Assembly (NCBI GenBank): GCA_041678685.1
Contig: JBAYNV010000001.1
Coordinates: 14,611-78,610 of the forward strand
Source: DUPQ01 sp041678685
GTDB lineage: Bacteria > Bacillota > Clostridia > DUPQ01
Direction of reading: 5' to 3'
DNA: 64,000 bases
Shown piece by piece: positions 1-8,563 of this stretch (position 1 is its first letter; each line of letters opens with the position of its first letter). A program made the position numbers and the translations under genes. The notes beneath the pieces were generated by a model that made no database searches, was not told the DNA's origin, and worked only from the letters and a program-made list of their open reading frames with translations.

Positions 1-1380
1 GTAATCCACCTGCTTGGTGATGTTCTCGAGTTCATAGTCGCCCATAACAGTGTTCCTTCCATTCTCGTATTCCTTATCTACGACAGCTTTGATCTTTGCC
101 ACGATAAGATCGGTTTTTTTGACTGTCTCATCCGGTGATTTAAGTCTGAAGAATGAGTTGAGCCAGTGCGCGACGCCTGCAAGACCGCTGTGGGAATCCA
201 CTGCGACAGTAGGAGGCCTGTTTAATAATTTTTCCGTATCGAATATGCTGTATATCTCAACATCCTTCAGCATGCCGTCAGCATGTATGCCTGCTCTTGT
301 GACATTAAAATTCCTGCCTACAAAGGGAGTCCTCGGAGGTATCTCATAACCTATATACTCCTCGAAGTATTCTGCTATTTCTGTGATCGTGGGTATTTCC
401 ATGCCATCTGTCGTGCCTCTTAAGGAAGCATACTCTATGACCATTGCTTCAAGCGGACAGTTGCCTGTCCTCTCACCTATCCCAAGAAGCGAACAGTTGA
501 CGCCCGATGCGCCGTAGAGCCATGCTGTGGAAGCATTTGTAACGACCTTGTAGAAATCGTTGTGACCGTGCCATTCAAGCATATCGCTTGGGACCCCGCC
601 GTAATGCTGCAGGCCATATATGATGCCCGGAACGCTTCTTGGCAGCGCTGCACCGGGATAAGAAACGCCAAAGCCCATGGTATCGCAGGCTCTGATCTTT
701 ATGGGTACCTTTGCCTCAGCTGAAAGCCTTGTCAGTTCGTCAGCAAAAGGTACTACGAATCCATAGAAGTCCGCTCTGGTTATATCTTCAAAATGGCATC
801 TTGGCTTTATTCCTTTATCCAGAACGGCTTTTACTATCCCAAGATGCTTATCTATAGCCTGTTTTCTTGTAAGACCCATTTTATTATATATATGATAATC
901 GGAACACGATACAAGTATCCCTGTTTCCTTGAGCCCTAATCCCTTCACTATGTCGAAATCTTTTTCATTTGCCCTTATCCAGCTTGTTATTTCGGGAAAT
1001 TCATACCCTAAGGCCAGGCACTGTTCCACTGCTTTACGGTCTTTGTCAGTGTATACGAAAAATTCAGTCTGTCTGATCAGCCCTTTGGGTCCTCCGAGTT
1101 TATGCATGAGCTCATACAGATGCACTATCTGCTCTACCGTAAAGGGGGATGTCGATTGCTGCCCGTCTCTGAATGTGGTATCTGTAATCCATATTTCCTT
1201 AGGCATGTTCATGGGAACGCTTCTCTGGTTGAAGGATACCTTCGGAATGGATCCATAGTCATAGAGATAACGGTACAGATTCGGCTGCTCCCTGTCCTGT
1301 AACTGATATTTATATGCTGATTGCTCCAGCAGGTTCGTCGTATCGGAAAACTGAAGTATGGGGTTAGTGTCATTTTGCAT
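1..1380 (-). CDS. Isopropylmalate/homocitrate/(Re)-citrate synthase-like enzyme, 3' end cut by window
   Basis: This is a DRE-TIM metallolyase of the family that condenses acetyl-CoA with a 2-oxo acid. 460 codons are visible and the frame is still open at base 1, so the C-terminus is missing. DTTFRDGQ lies at residues 67-74 and the metal-binding HGHND at 271-275, followed by a GERTGN loop. The start at 1380 is chosen because GAAAGGAAAC precedes it. The roughly 60-residue N-terminal extension before the barrel, and the overall look, recall the clostridial group that includes (Re)-citrate synthase and homocitrate synthase as well as true LeuA. Substrate cannot be decided from sequence. A canonical Si-type citrate synthase lies at 55998-57368. 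No leu or lys genes are next to it. Family is certain; function is open. Confidence 0.9.
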   Translation of the reverse strand, partial: MQNDTNPILQFSDTTNLLEQSAYKYQLQDREQPNLYRYLYDYGSIPKVSFNQRSVPMNMPKEIWITDTTFRDGQQSTSPFTVEQIVHLYELMHKLGGPKGLIRQTEFFVYTDKDRKAVEQCLALGYEFPEITSWIRANEKDFDIVKGLGLKETGILVSCSDYHIYNKMGLTRKQAIDKHLGIVKAVLDKGIKPRCHFEDITRADFYGFVVPFADELTRLSAEAKVPIKIRACDTMGFGVSYPGAALPRSVPGIIYGLQHYGGVPSDMLEWHGHNDFYKVVTNASTAWLYGASGVNCSLLGIGERTGNCPLEAMVIEYASLRGTTDGMEIPTITEIAEYFEEYIGYEIPPRTPFVGRNFNVTRAGIHADGMLKDVEIYSIFDTEKLLNRPPTVAVDSHSGLAGVAHWLNSFFRLKSPDETVKKTDLIVAKIKAVVDKEYENGRNTVMGDYELENITKQVDY

Positions 1381-1432
1381 AATTTAAATCGTTTCCTTTC
1401 ATCTTTTGTCCATTAAATATAAATTATGACGA

Positions 1433-1461
1433 ATTATATAACCACTTTTGAATAATTGCAA
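1433..1461 (-). promoter_or_regulatory. Sigma-A promoter of the synthase-like gene
   Basis: On the minus strand, TTGCAA (1461-1456), 17 bases, then TATAAT (1438-1433). Transcription would begin near 1426, leaving a leader of about 46 nt. This is too short for a T-box or leader-peptide attenuator. Confidence 0.7.
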
Positions 1462-1482
1462 CAATTTTCTTTCATATTTAAA

Positions 1483-1521
1483 TATAAAAATACAGCCGCA
1501 TGTATGAATAAGCAGCTGTAT
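1483..1521 (-). terminator. Terminator after the GPH transporter
   Basis: Inverted repeat ATACAGC (1490-1496) / GCTGTAT (1515-1521). On the minus strand the second arm runs directly into TTTTTATATTT. It sits 22 bases beyond the transporter stop. Confidence 0.6.
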
Positions 1522-1543
1522 GGTATATCAAAAGAAATATCTG

Positions 1544-3022
1544 TTATTTATCTGTTGGGATCTGGGCTTTCTTTGCTGTGATCTCACCGATCATTCTGTC
1601 ATATTCCTTTTCGTCGACTTTGTTTTTTGTCTGCATCACCAGGAATGCGCAGCCTATAAGGAATATTGGAACGAAAACTATGATGCATCTGAAATTCATC
1701 TTCATCGAATCTGTTCCCAAAGCAAGAGCCTGATCTATCATCGCGCTCTTCTCAACAGCATCGATCTGACCCATATTGCTCAATTGTTCCGCTTCCGAAA
1801 TACCGTTTGTGATAGCAGTGATGCCAAGTAAAAGATATGCGGCCGCAACTATCCCCTGCTCAAGCGCAGATCCCATCTTTGCCATGAATGGTCTTATCGA
1901 GAAGATTATTGCCTCGTCTCTGTTACCTTTCTTGTATTCGTTATACTCTATGCAGTTGGTAAGATTGATGGTTATGACCATATATATCATGGACTGCCCG
2001 AAAGCCAGAAGCAGACCGGCAACACACAGAAGAAGATATATCATAGGTATCGCTATACCGATAATGAAGAAGAAACCATATCCCAGGATAACGCCTATAA
2101 GTCCCAATACCGCTATCTTGCTTCTTGTCAGATGCTTTGCCATTGCAGGATATACGATATTCACAAGCAATGATCCCAGAGCATATGCGCCTACGAACAA
2201 AGTGATATTTATCCCATCATATCCGAAATACATATATACATATATGATACCAAAAACATTTATAAGGGATGAACCCAGATTATATAGAAGCATCTCTAAA
2301 GACGTCCACAGAAGCTGATCGTTTTTCAATACGACGTTTATCATTGCTTTAAACCCTATCTTTTCGTTATTCGGACGATATGATACAGGCGCTTCTTTCA
2401 CGCAGAATGTCGTCATTGCCTGGCACCCAATGAATATGAGGCCGATTATGATAGCTACTGCTCTGTATCCGGTAATGGAGTTGCCTCCAATTGCCATGGA
2501 ACCGTTTGTCAATATCGGTATTGCAGCAAATGCTATGATAGCGCCTATCGCCGCAAAAAGATTGGCCATTGAAGTCAGCGTAGCTCTCTGATTCTGATCC
2601 TTTGCCAAAGAAGGAAGCATTGCCCAATAGCTTATATCGTTCATAGTGAACGTTATATCGAACAGAAGATATAATATGCCGAAGAAAACAACAAAGTTCC
2701 AGCCTGTGAAACCCGATGAGAAATATATGACCATCACAACCGCACTGGTCACGGCCCCTATGATTATCCATGGTTTGAATTTACCCAATTTCATTTTGGT
2801 ATTTTCAATGATACCACCCATCACCGGGTCATTTATTGCATCCCAGATACGGCATACGATCATAATTATACTGATCGCAAAAAACTGCGCATCCGTCAAT
2901 GTCCTTGTGAACATGACATATGTCAGCAGATAAGCTGCAAAAAGCTGATAAGCCATGTCACGTCCGATACCGCCAAGCGAATAAAACCACTTGTTACGAT
3001 TGAATGTTTTTGTCTCGTCCAT
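1544..3022 (-). CDS. GPH-family sugar:cation symporter (MelB-like)
   Basis: A polytopic permease of 492 residues of the glycoside-pentoside-hexuronide:cation symporter family. It imports glycosides, pentoses or hexuronides with Na+ or H+. It begins with the family's usual start (NKWFYSLGGIGRDMAYQ) and has the DAINDPVMGGIIENTKMKLGKFKPWI loop type with the conserved Asp after helix 2. About 12 hydrophobic segments follow. Two upstream in-frame ATGs exist (3043, 3037), but GGGGAG lies 7 bases before the ATG at 3022, so that start is preferred. It is a single-gene unit with its own promoter and terminator. No glycosidase is adjacent, so the substrate is not indicated. Confidence 0.9.
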   Translation of the reverse strand: MDETKTFNRNKWFYSLGGIGRDMAYQLFAAYLLTYVMFTRTLTDAQFFAISIIMIVCRIWDAINDPVMGGIIENTKMKLGKFKPWIIIGAVTSAVVMVIYFSSGFTGWNFVVFFGILYLLFDITFTMNDISYWAMLPSLAKDQNQRATLTSMANLFAAIGAIIAFAAIPILTNGSMAIGGNSITGYRAVAIIIGLIFIGCQAMTTFCVKEAPVSYRPNNEKIGFKAMINVVLKNDQLLWTSLEMLLYNLGSSLINVFGIIYVYMYFGYDGINITLFVGAYALGSLLVNIVYPAMAKHLTRSKIAVLGLIGVILGYGFFFIIGIAIPMIYLLLCVAGLLLAFGQSMIYMVITINLTNCIEYNEYKKGNRDEAIIFSIRPFMAKMGSALEQGIVAAAYLLLGITAITNGISEAEQLSNMGQIDAVEKSAMIDQALALGTDSMKMNFRCIIVFVPIFLIGCAFLVMQTKNKVDEKEYDRMIGEITAKKAQIPTDK

Positions 3023-3069
3023 ACTACTCTCCCCCATATACATTTGTTAGATTGATTTGTAATATCATG

Positions 3070-3099
3070 ATTATATATCGGGAAACATCATTATTTCAA
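3070..3099 (-). promoter_or_regulatory. Probable promoter of the GPH symporter
   Basis: Minus strand TTGAAA (3099-3094), 18 bases, TATAAT (3075-3070). A perfect -10 with a slightly long spacer. Confidence 0.5.
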
Positions 3100-3140
3100 T
3101 AAGCAAGAAAAATAAAGTATGATCCCGGTCATTTTAATGA

Positions 3141-3165
3141 GAAAAAGACCTCATATGAAGTCTTT
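3141..3165 (-). terminator. Terminator overlapping the end of the 68-residue gene
   Basis: AAAGAC (3144-3149) pairs with GTCTTT (3160-3165). On the minus strand the 3' arm continues into TTCTC. The distal arm overlaps the stop codon region of the preceding gene. The stem is short, so efficiency may be modest. Confidence 0.45.
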
Positions 3166-3370
3166 ATATATTTATATCTTCGTAATCCTCAGGTATAACC
3201 CTGCCATCAAGGTCATAACGCTTTTTATGCAGGATGCACAGTACTTTCCCGCTTTCTTCCAGCGCTTCCTGTATATCCTCATCAGTCATTTCATTATTAT
3301 CGAATACCTTATCCGATTTTTTACCCCATTGCTCATTTGAATGCAGGCGCAGGTTAGATTTGCTGATCAT
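3164..3370 (-). CDS. Small acidic protein of unknown function (68 aa)
   Basis: Not recognised. The start at 3370 (MISKSNLRLH) is supported by AGAGG 8 bases upstream. A longer reading to 3460 runs into the terminator region and has no ribosome site. The product is soluble and rich in D/E (MTDEDIQEALEESGK, then a DLDGRVIPEDYED tail), with no signal peptide, membrane segment or Cys pairs. It lies between two terminators downstream of the GltS-like gene, so it probably has its own promoter or depends on read-through. Confidence 0.6.
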   Translation of the reverse strand: MISKSNLRLHSNEQWGKKSDKVFDNNEMTDEDIQEALEESGKVLCILHKKRYDLDGRVIPEDYEDINI

Positions 3371-3457
3371 AAAAGGGACCTCTTTTTCAGATAAATTCTG
3401 CTTAACCGCTTTCCGATTAATATACTTTAAACACGCGTAAAAGTCAAATGAAGAATA

Positions 3458-3487
3458 CAAGAAAGACGGGTATCATCCCGTCTTTTT
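3458..3487 (-). terminator. Terminator after the GltS-like gene
   Basis: AAGACGGG (3463-3470), loop TATCAT, CCCGTCTT (3477-3484), with T-rich sequence on both sides (TTTTT on the plus strand, TCTTTCTTG on the minus strand). It is positioned 20 bases after the GltS-like stop and may work in both directions. Confidence 0.75.
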
Positions 3488-3506
3488 GCATACTTTATTT
3501 TGTCTG

Positions 3507-4931
3507 TTATTTTGTTTCCTTTTTAAATATCTGTTTTCTGAAAAGGATCACCGAATATACGACCATGAGCACTGTAAGCAATGCTATGGTGATATAAAGA
3601 TTATTCGTACTCTGAGGCGCAAAACTAAGCACAAGCAGCACAGGGAATCCGAATACTATAGCCCACAACTGCTGATATACCAGGTTCGTGGCCGCAGGCG
3701 TCTGAAACTGGGGATCTATCTCCCTAAGCAGTATTATACCTGTGCTTGCAGTCCCGGTAAGCATTCCGTACATAACAAGAAATGATTCATGCCTGTATGT
3801 CGGAAACAGCCTCTTGCATATGAAATCGCACTGTATGTATGTTATTACCAGACCTGCAACGGACAATGCAATGACCGGTATGACGAATTCCTTGTATTTG
3901 AAAGCCGACAGATCTATAGCCGCTATTGAAGCGACTACCATTATATCGAACGCAAATCCAGAAATACGGTTCTGCATGAAATTGCTTGTATATTCCCTCT
4001 TGATGATCCCTTTTTTCTTGAGCGTCTGTAATATCGTCTTGACCAATACTGCAAACACTGTGGCAAACAGGAAATTGAATCCCCAAAGAAGAGGCTGAAC
4101 AGTATTTACGCCAAAACTGCCCATGTATCCGGCCTCGATTATCTGATTCACGCCCCACATGAATATGTATGTCATAGCATATGCTATAAATACCAATGCT
4201 ATCTGAACAGTCAGTTTATCGATGGATTCGGATAGAGGTATTTCATTTTTCGCTGATGTTACCTGCTCAGCAGGTTCTTCGACGAACGTTTCACTGTCAT
4301 CAAAGTTGCTCTTTGCAACTCCTTTTCGTTTAAGTCTCCAAAGATATATTATCCCGCCAATGCTTGCTGATATGAAGCCTGTTGCTGCAATGGTGAGCCC
4401 GAAGCTCGTTCCATTTTCAAAACCCCACAGTGTTTCGTATGTATGCCCCCAGTTGAATGCCTGTCCGGGCCCCTGCCCGTAACCCATCGGGAGAAGCAGA
4501 CCTGCTGCAGGGAAAAGGCCTTCCATGAAAAACCCGAGAACGACCATAATGACCAGTCCGAAAAGACCCTGAAGCACATATCCTGACACTGTGGTCAACC
4601 CGTAATTCAATATGTCTGTTTTTGTACCCTTAGAGGACTTGCCTTCAGATGTCTTCAATGCGACTGCGGCAAACCCCAGCCCCAGTCCATGGTATGTCAG
4701 CGTCTCTAAAGTAACCGCCGAAAACATCGAATCCCCCGTGATCTCCTTATATATGTAATTTGCCATAAGGATAAGGAATCCGCCCAGGACGGCACTTGGT
4801 ATTAAAGACTTCCTAAGTGGCTTGATAACCCTTCGTAAAAGGTTAGCTATCATCATTGCCCCAAGAAGAAGAGTCAGCGTGATAATGAAAGACCATACGT
4901 TGGTATCCCAAAAATTAACTCCAGTTGTCAT
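3507..4931 (-). CDS. GltS-type sodium:glutamate (or related carboxylate) symporter
   Basis: A 474-residue membrane protein of the sodium/glutamate symporter (GltS) family. It has about ten or more hydrophobic helices, a GYGQGPGQAFNWG loop in the first half, and a charged cytosolic linker near residues 200-235. Transport of glutamate is the family assumption. The divergent neighbours are a NanA/DapA-like aldolase and a sialidase-fold protein, so another anionic substrate is conceivable. The start at 4931 has AAGGAG 8 bases upstream. It is monocistronic, with TATAAT at 4983-4978 on its strand and a terminator at 3458-3487. Confidence 0.82.
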   Translation of the reverse strand: MTTGVNFWDTNVWSFIITLTLLLGAMMIANLLRRVIKPLRKSLIPSAVLGGFLILMANYIYKEITGDSMFSAVTLETLTYHGLGLGFAAVALKTSEGKSSKGTKTDILNYGLTTVSGYVLQGLFGLVIMVVLGFFMEGLFPAAGLLLPMGYGQGPGQAFNWGHTYETLWGFENGTSFGLTIAATGFISASIGGIIYLWRLKRKGVAKSNFDDSETFVEEPAEQVTSAKNEIPLSESIDKLTVQIALVFIAYAMTYIFMWGVNQIIEAGYMGSFGVNTVQPLLWGFNFLFATVFAVLVKTILQTLKKKGIIKREYTSNFMQNRISGFAFDIMVVASIAAIDLSAFKYKEFVIPVIALSVAGLVITYIQCDFICKRLFPTYRHESFLVMYGMLTGTASTGIILLREIDPQFQTPAATNLVYQQLWAIVFGFPVLLVLSFAPQSTNNLYITIALLTVLMVVYSVILFRKQIFKKETK

Positions 4932-4977
4932 ATGTTATCTCCTTAATATGTTTTTATGAGCTAGTAATAACTTTTGT

Positions 4978-4983
4978 ATTATA
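4978..4983 (-). promoter_or_regulatory. Minus-strand -10 box for the GltS-like gene
   Basis: A perfect TATAAT 47 bases before the start codon. The sequence 17 bases further upstream (TTTTAT) is a poor -35, so an activator or a weak promoter is possible. Confidence 0.4.
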
Positions 4984-5028
4984 ACACCAACATATAAGAA
5001 ATAAAAGAAGAAATTTTAAATTTCATAA

Positions 5029-5055
5029 TTGTTACGTATTTCGTCATGATATAAT
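5029..5055 (+). promoter_or_regulatory. Probable promoter of the aldolase / Asp-box operon
   Basis: TTGTTA (5029-5034), 15 bases, TATAAT (5050-5055). The spacer is short and the -10 is perfect. The start codon follows 31 bases later after a CCGGAGG ribosome site. The promoter is back to back with that of the GltS-like gene. Confidence 0.5.
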
Positions 5056-5086
5056 CACAATACACAAATAAAAACCGGAGGCTTTA

Positions 5087-6004
5087 ATGAGATCCCGTGG
5101 AATATATGTAACAATGATCACCCCATACACAGTCAGCAATAAGATCGATTACAATGTAGTGGAGAAAATGGTCGAATGGTATATCAAAAATGGCCTGCAC
5201 GGTATATTTGCCGTATGCCAGTCATCAGAAATGTTCTACCTTTCAAGAGATGAAAGAAAGGAACTTGCATCTTTCATAATCAGAACGGTGAACGGAAGGA
5301 TACCTGTCGTGGTGTCCGGGCACGTCAGTGAATGTGAAAATGAGCAGATCACCGATGTATACGACGCATATGAACAAGGCGCATCTAATGTCATCCTTCT
5401 TACTAATAAGTTCGCGATGAAAGATGATCCGGAAGGTACATTCATAAGGAATCTTGGATCGTTCATAGATAAAATACCCGAAGGGATACCTCTGGGGCTG
5501 TATGAATGCCCTGCACCATATAAGTATGTGCTCACAGACAAGGACATGAAATGGGTCATACAAAGTAAAAGATTCACTTTCTTTAAAGACACATGCTGCG
5601 ATGCGGATATTATAAAAAACAGGATCACTCTGGCAAAAGGCACGGATTTTTCCATATTCAATGCAAACGGCGGGACTTTCTACGAGACACTCAAGGCAGG
5701 CGCATGCGGCTACAGCGGTATAATGGCGAATTTCCATCCGGATCTGTATGTCTGGCTTTTTGACAACTATAAAAAGCATCCAAAGGAGGCAAACCTCGTT
5801 GCATCTTTCCTTGCGATGGCTGCAGTCATAGAGACAAGGGTCTACCCTGCATGCGCTAAATACCATATGCAGAGATATTTCAATGAAATGCTTACGGATT
5901 CCAGAAGCTGTGATGCATCACTTTTGAAAAGTTTTATGAAAGATGAAGTGGATGCGATGGAGAACGTTGCCCAGTTTATAAGAGAAACGATAAGGAGCAT
6001 ATGA
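5087..6004 (+). CDS. DapA/NanA-family pyruvate-dependent class I aldolase
   Basis: A 305-residue TIM-barrel protein of the dihydrodipicolinate synthase / N-acetylneuraminate lyase superfamily. Lys167 (FFKDTC) is the expected Schiff-base lysine and Tyr139 (LYECP) the catalytic tyrosine. The usual GTTGE carboxylate loop is replaced by QSSE (45-48), which argues against a housekeeping DapA and for a lyase acting on a sugar acid or sialic acid. GGAGG precedes the ATG. It is followed after one base by the Asp-box protein, so the two are co-transcribed. The substrate is inferred only. Confidence 0.85.
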   Translation: MRSRGIYVTMITPYTVSNKIDYNVVEKMVEWYIKNGLHGIFAVCQSSEMFYLSRDERKELASFIIRTVNGRIPVVVSGHVSECENEQITDVYDAYEQGASNVILLTNKFAMKDDPEGTFIRNLGSFIDKIPEGIPLGLYECPAPYKYVLTDKDMKWVIQSKRFTFFKDTCCDADIIKNRITLAKGTDFSIFNANGGTFYETLKAGACGYSGIMANFHPDLYVWLFDNYKKHPKEANLVASFLAMAAVIETRVYPACAKYHMQRYFNEMLTDSRSCDASLLKSFMKDEVDAMENVAQFIRETIRSI

Positions 6005-6005
6005 A

Positions 6006-7346
6006 ATGGTGACGATAACAAGAATGGAACCTTTCGACAGCGGTATAACATTTGAATATACATGCGATGCTTTGGAAAAGCAGCTTCGTATGAGGATCGC
6101 GATGGTACGGCAGTCCTCTTCGAAGGTCATTGAGAAACATATAGACGCAAAAGACGGCATGGTGAACGTTGACGGGTTGGAAAATGGCAAGGACTATACG
6201 GTGTGTCTCACTTTAACCGATAAAATAGGCAGGATAGAAGTCCCATCCTGCACAAGGCTTTTCACTCCTTTTAAAAACAAGAAAAATTTCAAGATCATCA
6301 ACTATATCCACAAAGATGATTTTTATTTCTATCCTTCTGGAAGATCCACATGCTCCCCCTGCCTGCTGGTATTACCAAACGGTGATTATTTATGTTCTCA
6401 TGATGTGTTCTGGGGGCACGGTGCGCAGGATCTTTCATATATTTTCACATCAAAGGATTCCGGTCTGACATGGCATTATCTGTCTCATATATCACCCTGC
6501 TTCTGGGGAAAATTATTTCTGATAGGCAGTGTCGTATACATGCTGGGCATGTCCACGGAATATGGAGACATAATGCTGCATAGATCCATGGATTGCGGAG
6601 CCACATGGGATAAGACAGTTTGTCTGTTCAAAACCGACATAGTTGATGAAAGAGGTTTCCACCAGGCTCCGGTCCCGACAGTGATCAACAATGGCAGGAT
6701 ATGGACCGCAGTGGAATACGGGACATGGAAGCATAAATTCAGCATACATGTGATTTCGTGCGATATAGGCAAGGATCTGATGGATCCGAAGAATTGGGCT
6801 ATGACAGGAGATACATCAGTAAAAATGAATCTCATGGGACTCAGAGGATGCAAGGAAGATCCTGTAGCGATAGAAGGAAATGTCATCACAGGGAATGATG
6901 GCCGCATGTATGATATGCTCCGATGCAATCTTGTCGATGACGGTATAGCTATCTTAAGCGAGCTTGATAAAAATGATCCTACCGCACCGCTTAAAAACAT
7001 AAGAGCGGTCGATCTTCCTCTAGGACACTGTAAATTTGTCATAAGAAACAGAAACAACAGATATTATGTTATGGGAAACCGTATAGCCACTCCTTATGGC
7101 AACAAACGTCAGACGATGAGCCTTTATGGATCAGATGATCTGATAAGCTGGACTTTTATAAAAGATCTCTGGGATATACGCTCTACTTCTGACAGAAAGA
7201 AAGCCGCTTTGCAGTATCCGGACTGGTGTTTTCAAAATGATGACATCATTGCCGTGATAAGAACTGCCATGGATAAGCCGTTTAATTTCCATAATGCCAA
7301 CTGCATCACGTTCCACAGATACAGGAACGCGCTGGAAAGCAAATGA
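6006..7346 (+). CDS. Sialidase-fold (Asp-box/BNR) protein with N-terminal Fn3-like domain
   Basis: 446 residues. Residues 1-90 look like a beta-sandwich of Fn3 type (GLENGKDYTVCLTLTD). The rest has the pattern of a six-bladed propeller with two clear Asp boxes, SKDSGLTW (149-156) and SMDCGATW (194-201). Such folds occur in exo-sialidases and related glycan-binding or hydrolytic proteins. There is no signal peptide, so it should be cytosolic, which is unusual for a sialidase. Its start overlaps the aldolase stop region (TGAAATG), showing translational coupling. Activity is not proven: the arginine triad cannot be assigned without a structure-based alignment. Confidence 0.75.
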   Translation: MVTITRMEPFDSGITFEYTCDALEKQLRMRIAMVRQSSSKVIEKHIDAKDGMVNVDGLENGKDYTVCLTLTDKIGRIEVPSCTRLFTPFKNKKNFKIINYIHKDDFYFYPSGRSTCSPCLLVLPNGDYLCSHDVFWGHGAQDLSYIFTSKDSGLTWHYLSHISPCFWGKLFLIGSVVYMLGMSTEYGDIMLHRSMDCGATWDKTVCLFKTDIVDERGFHQAPVPTVINNGRIWTAVEYGTWKHKFSIHVISCDIGKDLMDPKNWAMTGDTSVKMNLMGLRGCKEDPVAIEGNVITGNDGRMYDMLRCNLVDDGIAILSELDKNDPTAPLKNIRAVDLPLGHCKFVIRNRNNRYYVMGNRIATPYGNKRQTMSLYGSDDLISWTFIKDLWDIRSTSDRKKAALQYPDWCFQNDDIIAVIRTAMDKPFNFHNANCITFHRYRNALESK

Positions 7347-7374
7347 TCCAAAGATGATATTATGGGCGGAATGC

Positions 7375-7403
7375 TTGCAAATCTGAAGTTTTTCGGGTAA
7401 AAT
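7375..7403 (+). promoter_or_regulatory. Sigma-A promoter of the GNAT gene
   Basis: TTGCAA (7375-7380), 17 bases, TAAAAT (7398-7403), 22 bases before the ATG at 7426. Confidence 0.6.
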
Positions 7404-7425
7404 CTGAAATAAAAGAGGCTGATAA

Positions 7426-8229
7426 ATGTTAACAAAAGAAACAGAATGCCTATACACTTTCAAACGAAGCAGTTATGACGAAAACAAGGTTTTCTTCTCA
7501 AATTATCTGGCTAAATTGAAGAAACCATTTGATGACTATCTTGAAATGAATATAAACAGCTCTGTTTTTTATTCTATCAGTTACAGGGATGACCATATCG
7601 GTTTCTTTTCAGTTCTTGAAGAAAAGTACCTTACGTCATTTTATCTTCCTGATTCCCTGCTGTTTCTGGCAAAAGACATTTTTATGCTGATTGTAAGGGA
7701 TTTCAACATAGAAATGATACTGGTCACAAGTTTTGATGAAATGTCCTTATGTTTATGTACCGATCATCTTTCCAATATCAAAACGCACTACTTATATTAT
7801 ACACAAAGCTGTCTTCCTGTCAGGAATCCGGAATATGCTTATGACCTGTTCAGAAAAGCCAGATACAAAGACATCGAGAGCATTAAAAAGTACAGCGGCA
7901 GCTTTATTGATCTTCATAAACAGAGGATCGATAAAGAACAGTTATATATATTAGAAGATAAAACGGGTTTATTTCTTGGTCTGGGATTAATAATACCTCA
8001 TACCCTGCAATCCGGGATATGCAGTCTTGGTGTATTTATTAGAGAAGATAAACGTAATAATTATGCAGGAAGAAGCATATTATTACATTTATCGGCAGTT
8101 GCAAAGGAAAGAAAGCTTTCTGTCCGCTGTGCATGCCCCGTCAGCAATGAGGCATATGGCAGGGCTCTTGAAAGTGCCGGTTTCGTTAATGATTCCAGAC
8201 TGTTCGTTGTTTATATCGATCATAACTAA
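7426..8229 (+). CDS. GNAT-type acetyltransferase with unknown N-terminal domain
   Basis: 267 residues. The C-terminal third has a GNAT core: strand GLFLGLGLIIP (181-191), strand CSLGVFIRED, then the acetyl-CoA loop RNNYAGR (210-216) and a helix, ending with the typical ALESAGFV segment. The N-terminal 140 residues are not recognised and may be a degenerate second GNAT domain. AGAGG lies before the start. It is monocistronic, and the acceptor substrate is unknown. It abuts the 331-base region in front of the fla operon. Confidence 0.7.
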   Translation: MLTKETECLYTFKRSSYDENKVFFSNYLAKLKKPFDDYLEMNINSSVFYSISYRDDHIGFFSVLEEKYLTSFYLPDSLLFLAKDIFMLIVRDFNIEMILVTSFDEMSLCLCTDHLSNIKTHYLYYTQSCLPVRNPEYAYDLFRKARYKDIESIKKYSGSFIDLHKQRIDKEQLYILEDKTGLFLGLGLIIPHTLQSGICSLGVFIREDKRNNYAGRSILLHLSAVAKERKLSVRCACPVSNEAYGRALESAGFVNDSRLFVVYIDHN

Positions 8230-8560
8230 CAATATTTAGTATATGTTATATTATTAATACTTAATACAGATATATATAATAGAACATCTATTAACAGTAA
8301 ATTTAAATAATAATAATTGTTTTTGTATTATTATTTATTATTATATTCTATTTATCGTGTATAAAAGTTCAATATTTTTTGATTTTTATTCGCATTTAGT
8401 ATTGACATTGTCATTATACGCTATTACAATGTGAACTATAACATTGGATTATTAAAGATTTCACTTAAATTTTTGGGATTTACTGAAGGATTTAGTAGCA
8501 ACAATCGGAATGGATTCGCAAAACAGATAAACGCATTTTTAAAAAACATTTAGGAGGTAA
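8230..8560 (+). other. AT-rich intergenic region and fla-operon leader
   Basis: No gene. The first part is extremely AT-rich and holds an AT stem, AAATAATAAT (8305-8314) / ATTATTATTT (8327-8336), without a proper T-tract. A sigma-A promoter follows at 8402-8430. The transcribed leader of about 125 nt contains five GGA trinucleotides (8446, 8476, 8488, 8507, 8512) before the AGGAGGT ribosome site at 8552. I looked for a c-di-GMP riboswitch core here and did not see one. Confidence 0.6.
8402..8430 (+). promoter_or_regulatory. Sigma-A promoter of the fla/mot operon
   Basis: TTGACA (8402-8407), exactly 17 bases, TACAAT (8425-8430). It is the strongest sigma-A promoter upstream of the early flagellar genes and implies housekeeping transcription of the 15-kb operon from flgB to cheY. 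Confidence 0.85.
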
Positions 8561-8563
8561 ATG

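Noticed and set aside
1776..2318. 180-codon plus-strand frame within the GPH symporter
   Set aside because: Antisense of hydrophobic helices; no start context.
8437..8560. c-di-GMP or other riboswitch in the fla leader
   Set aside because: No conserved core, tetraloop-receptor pattern or terminator/antiterminator pair could be recognised.
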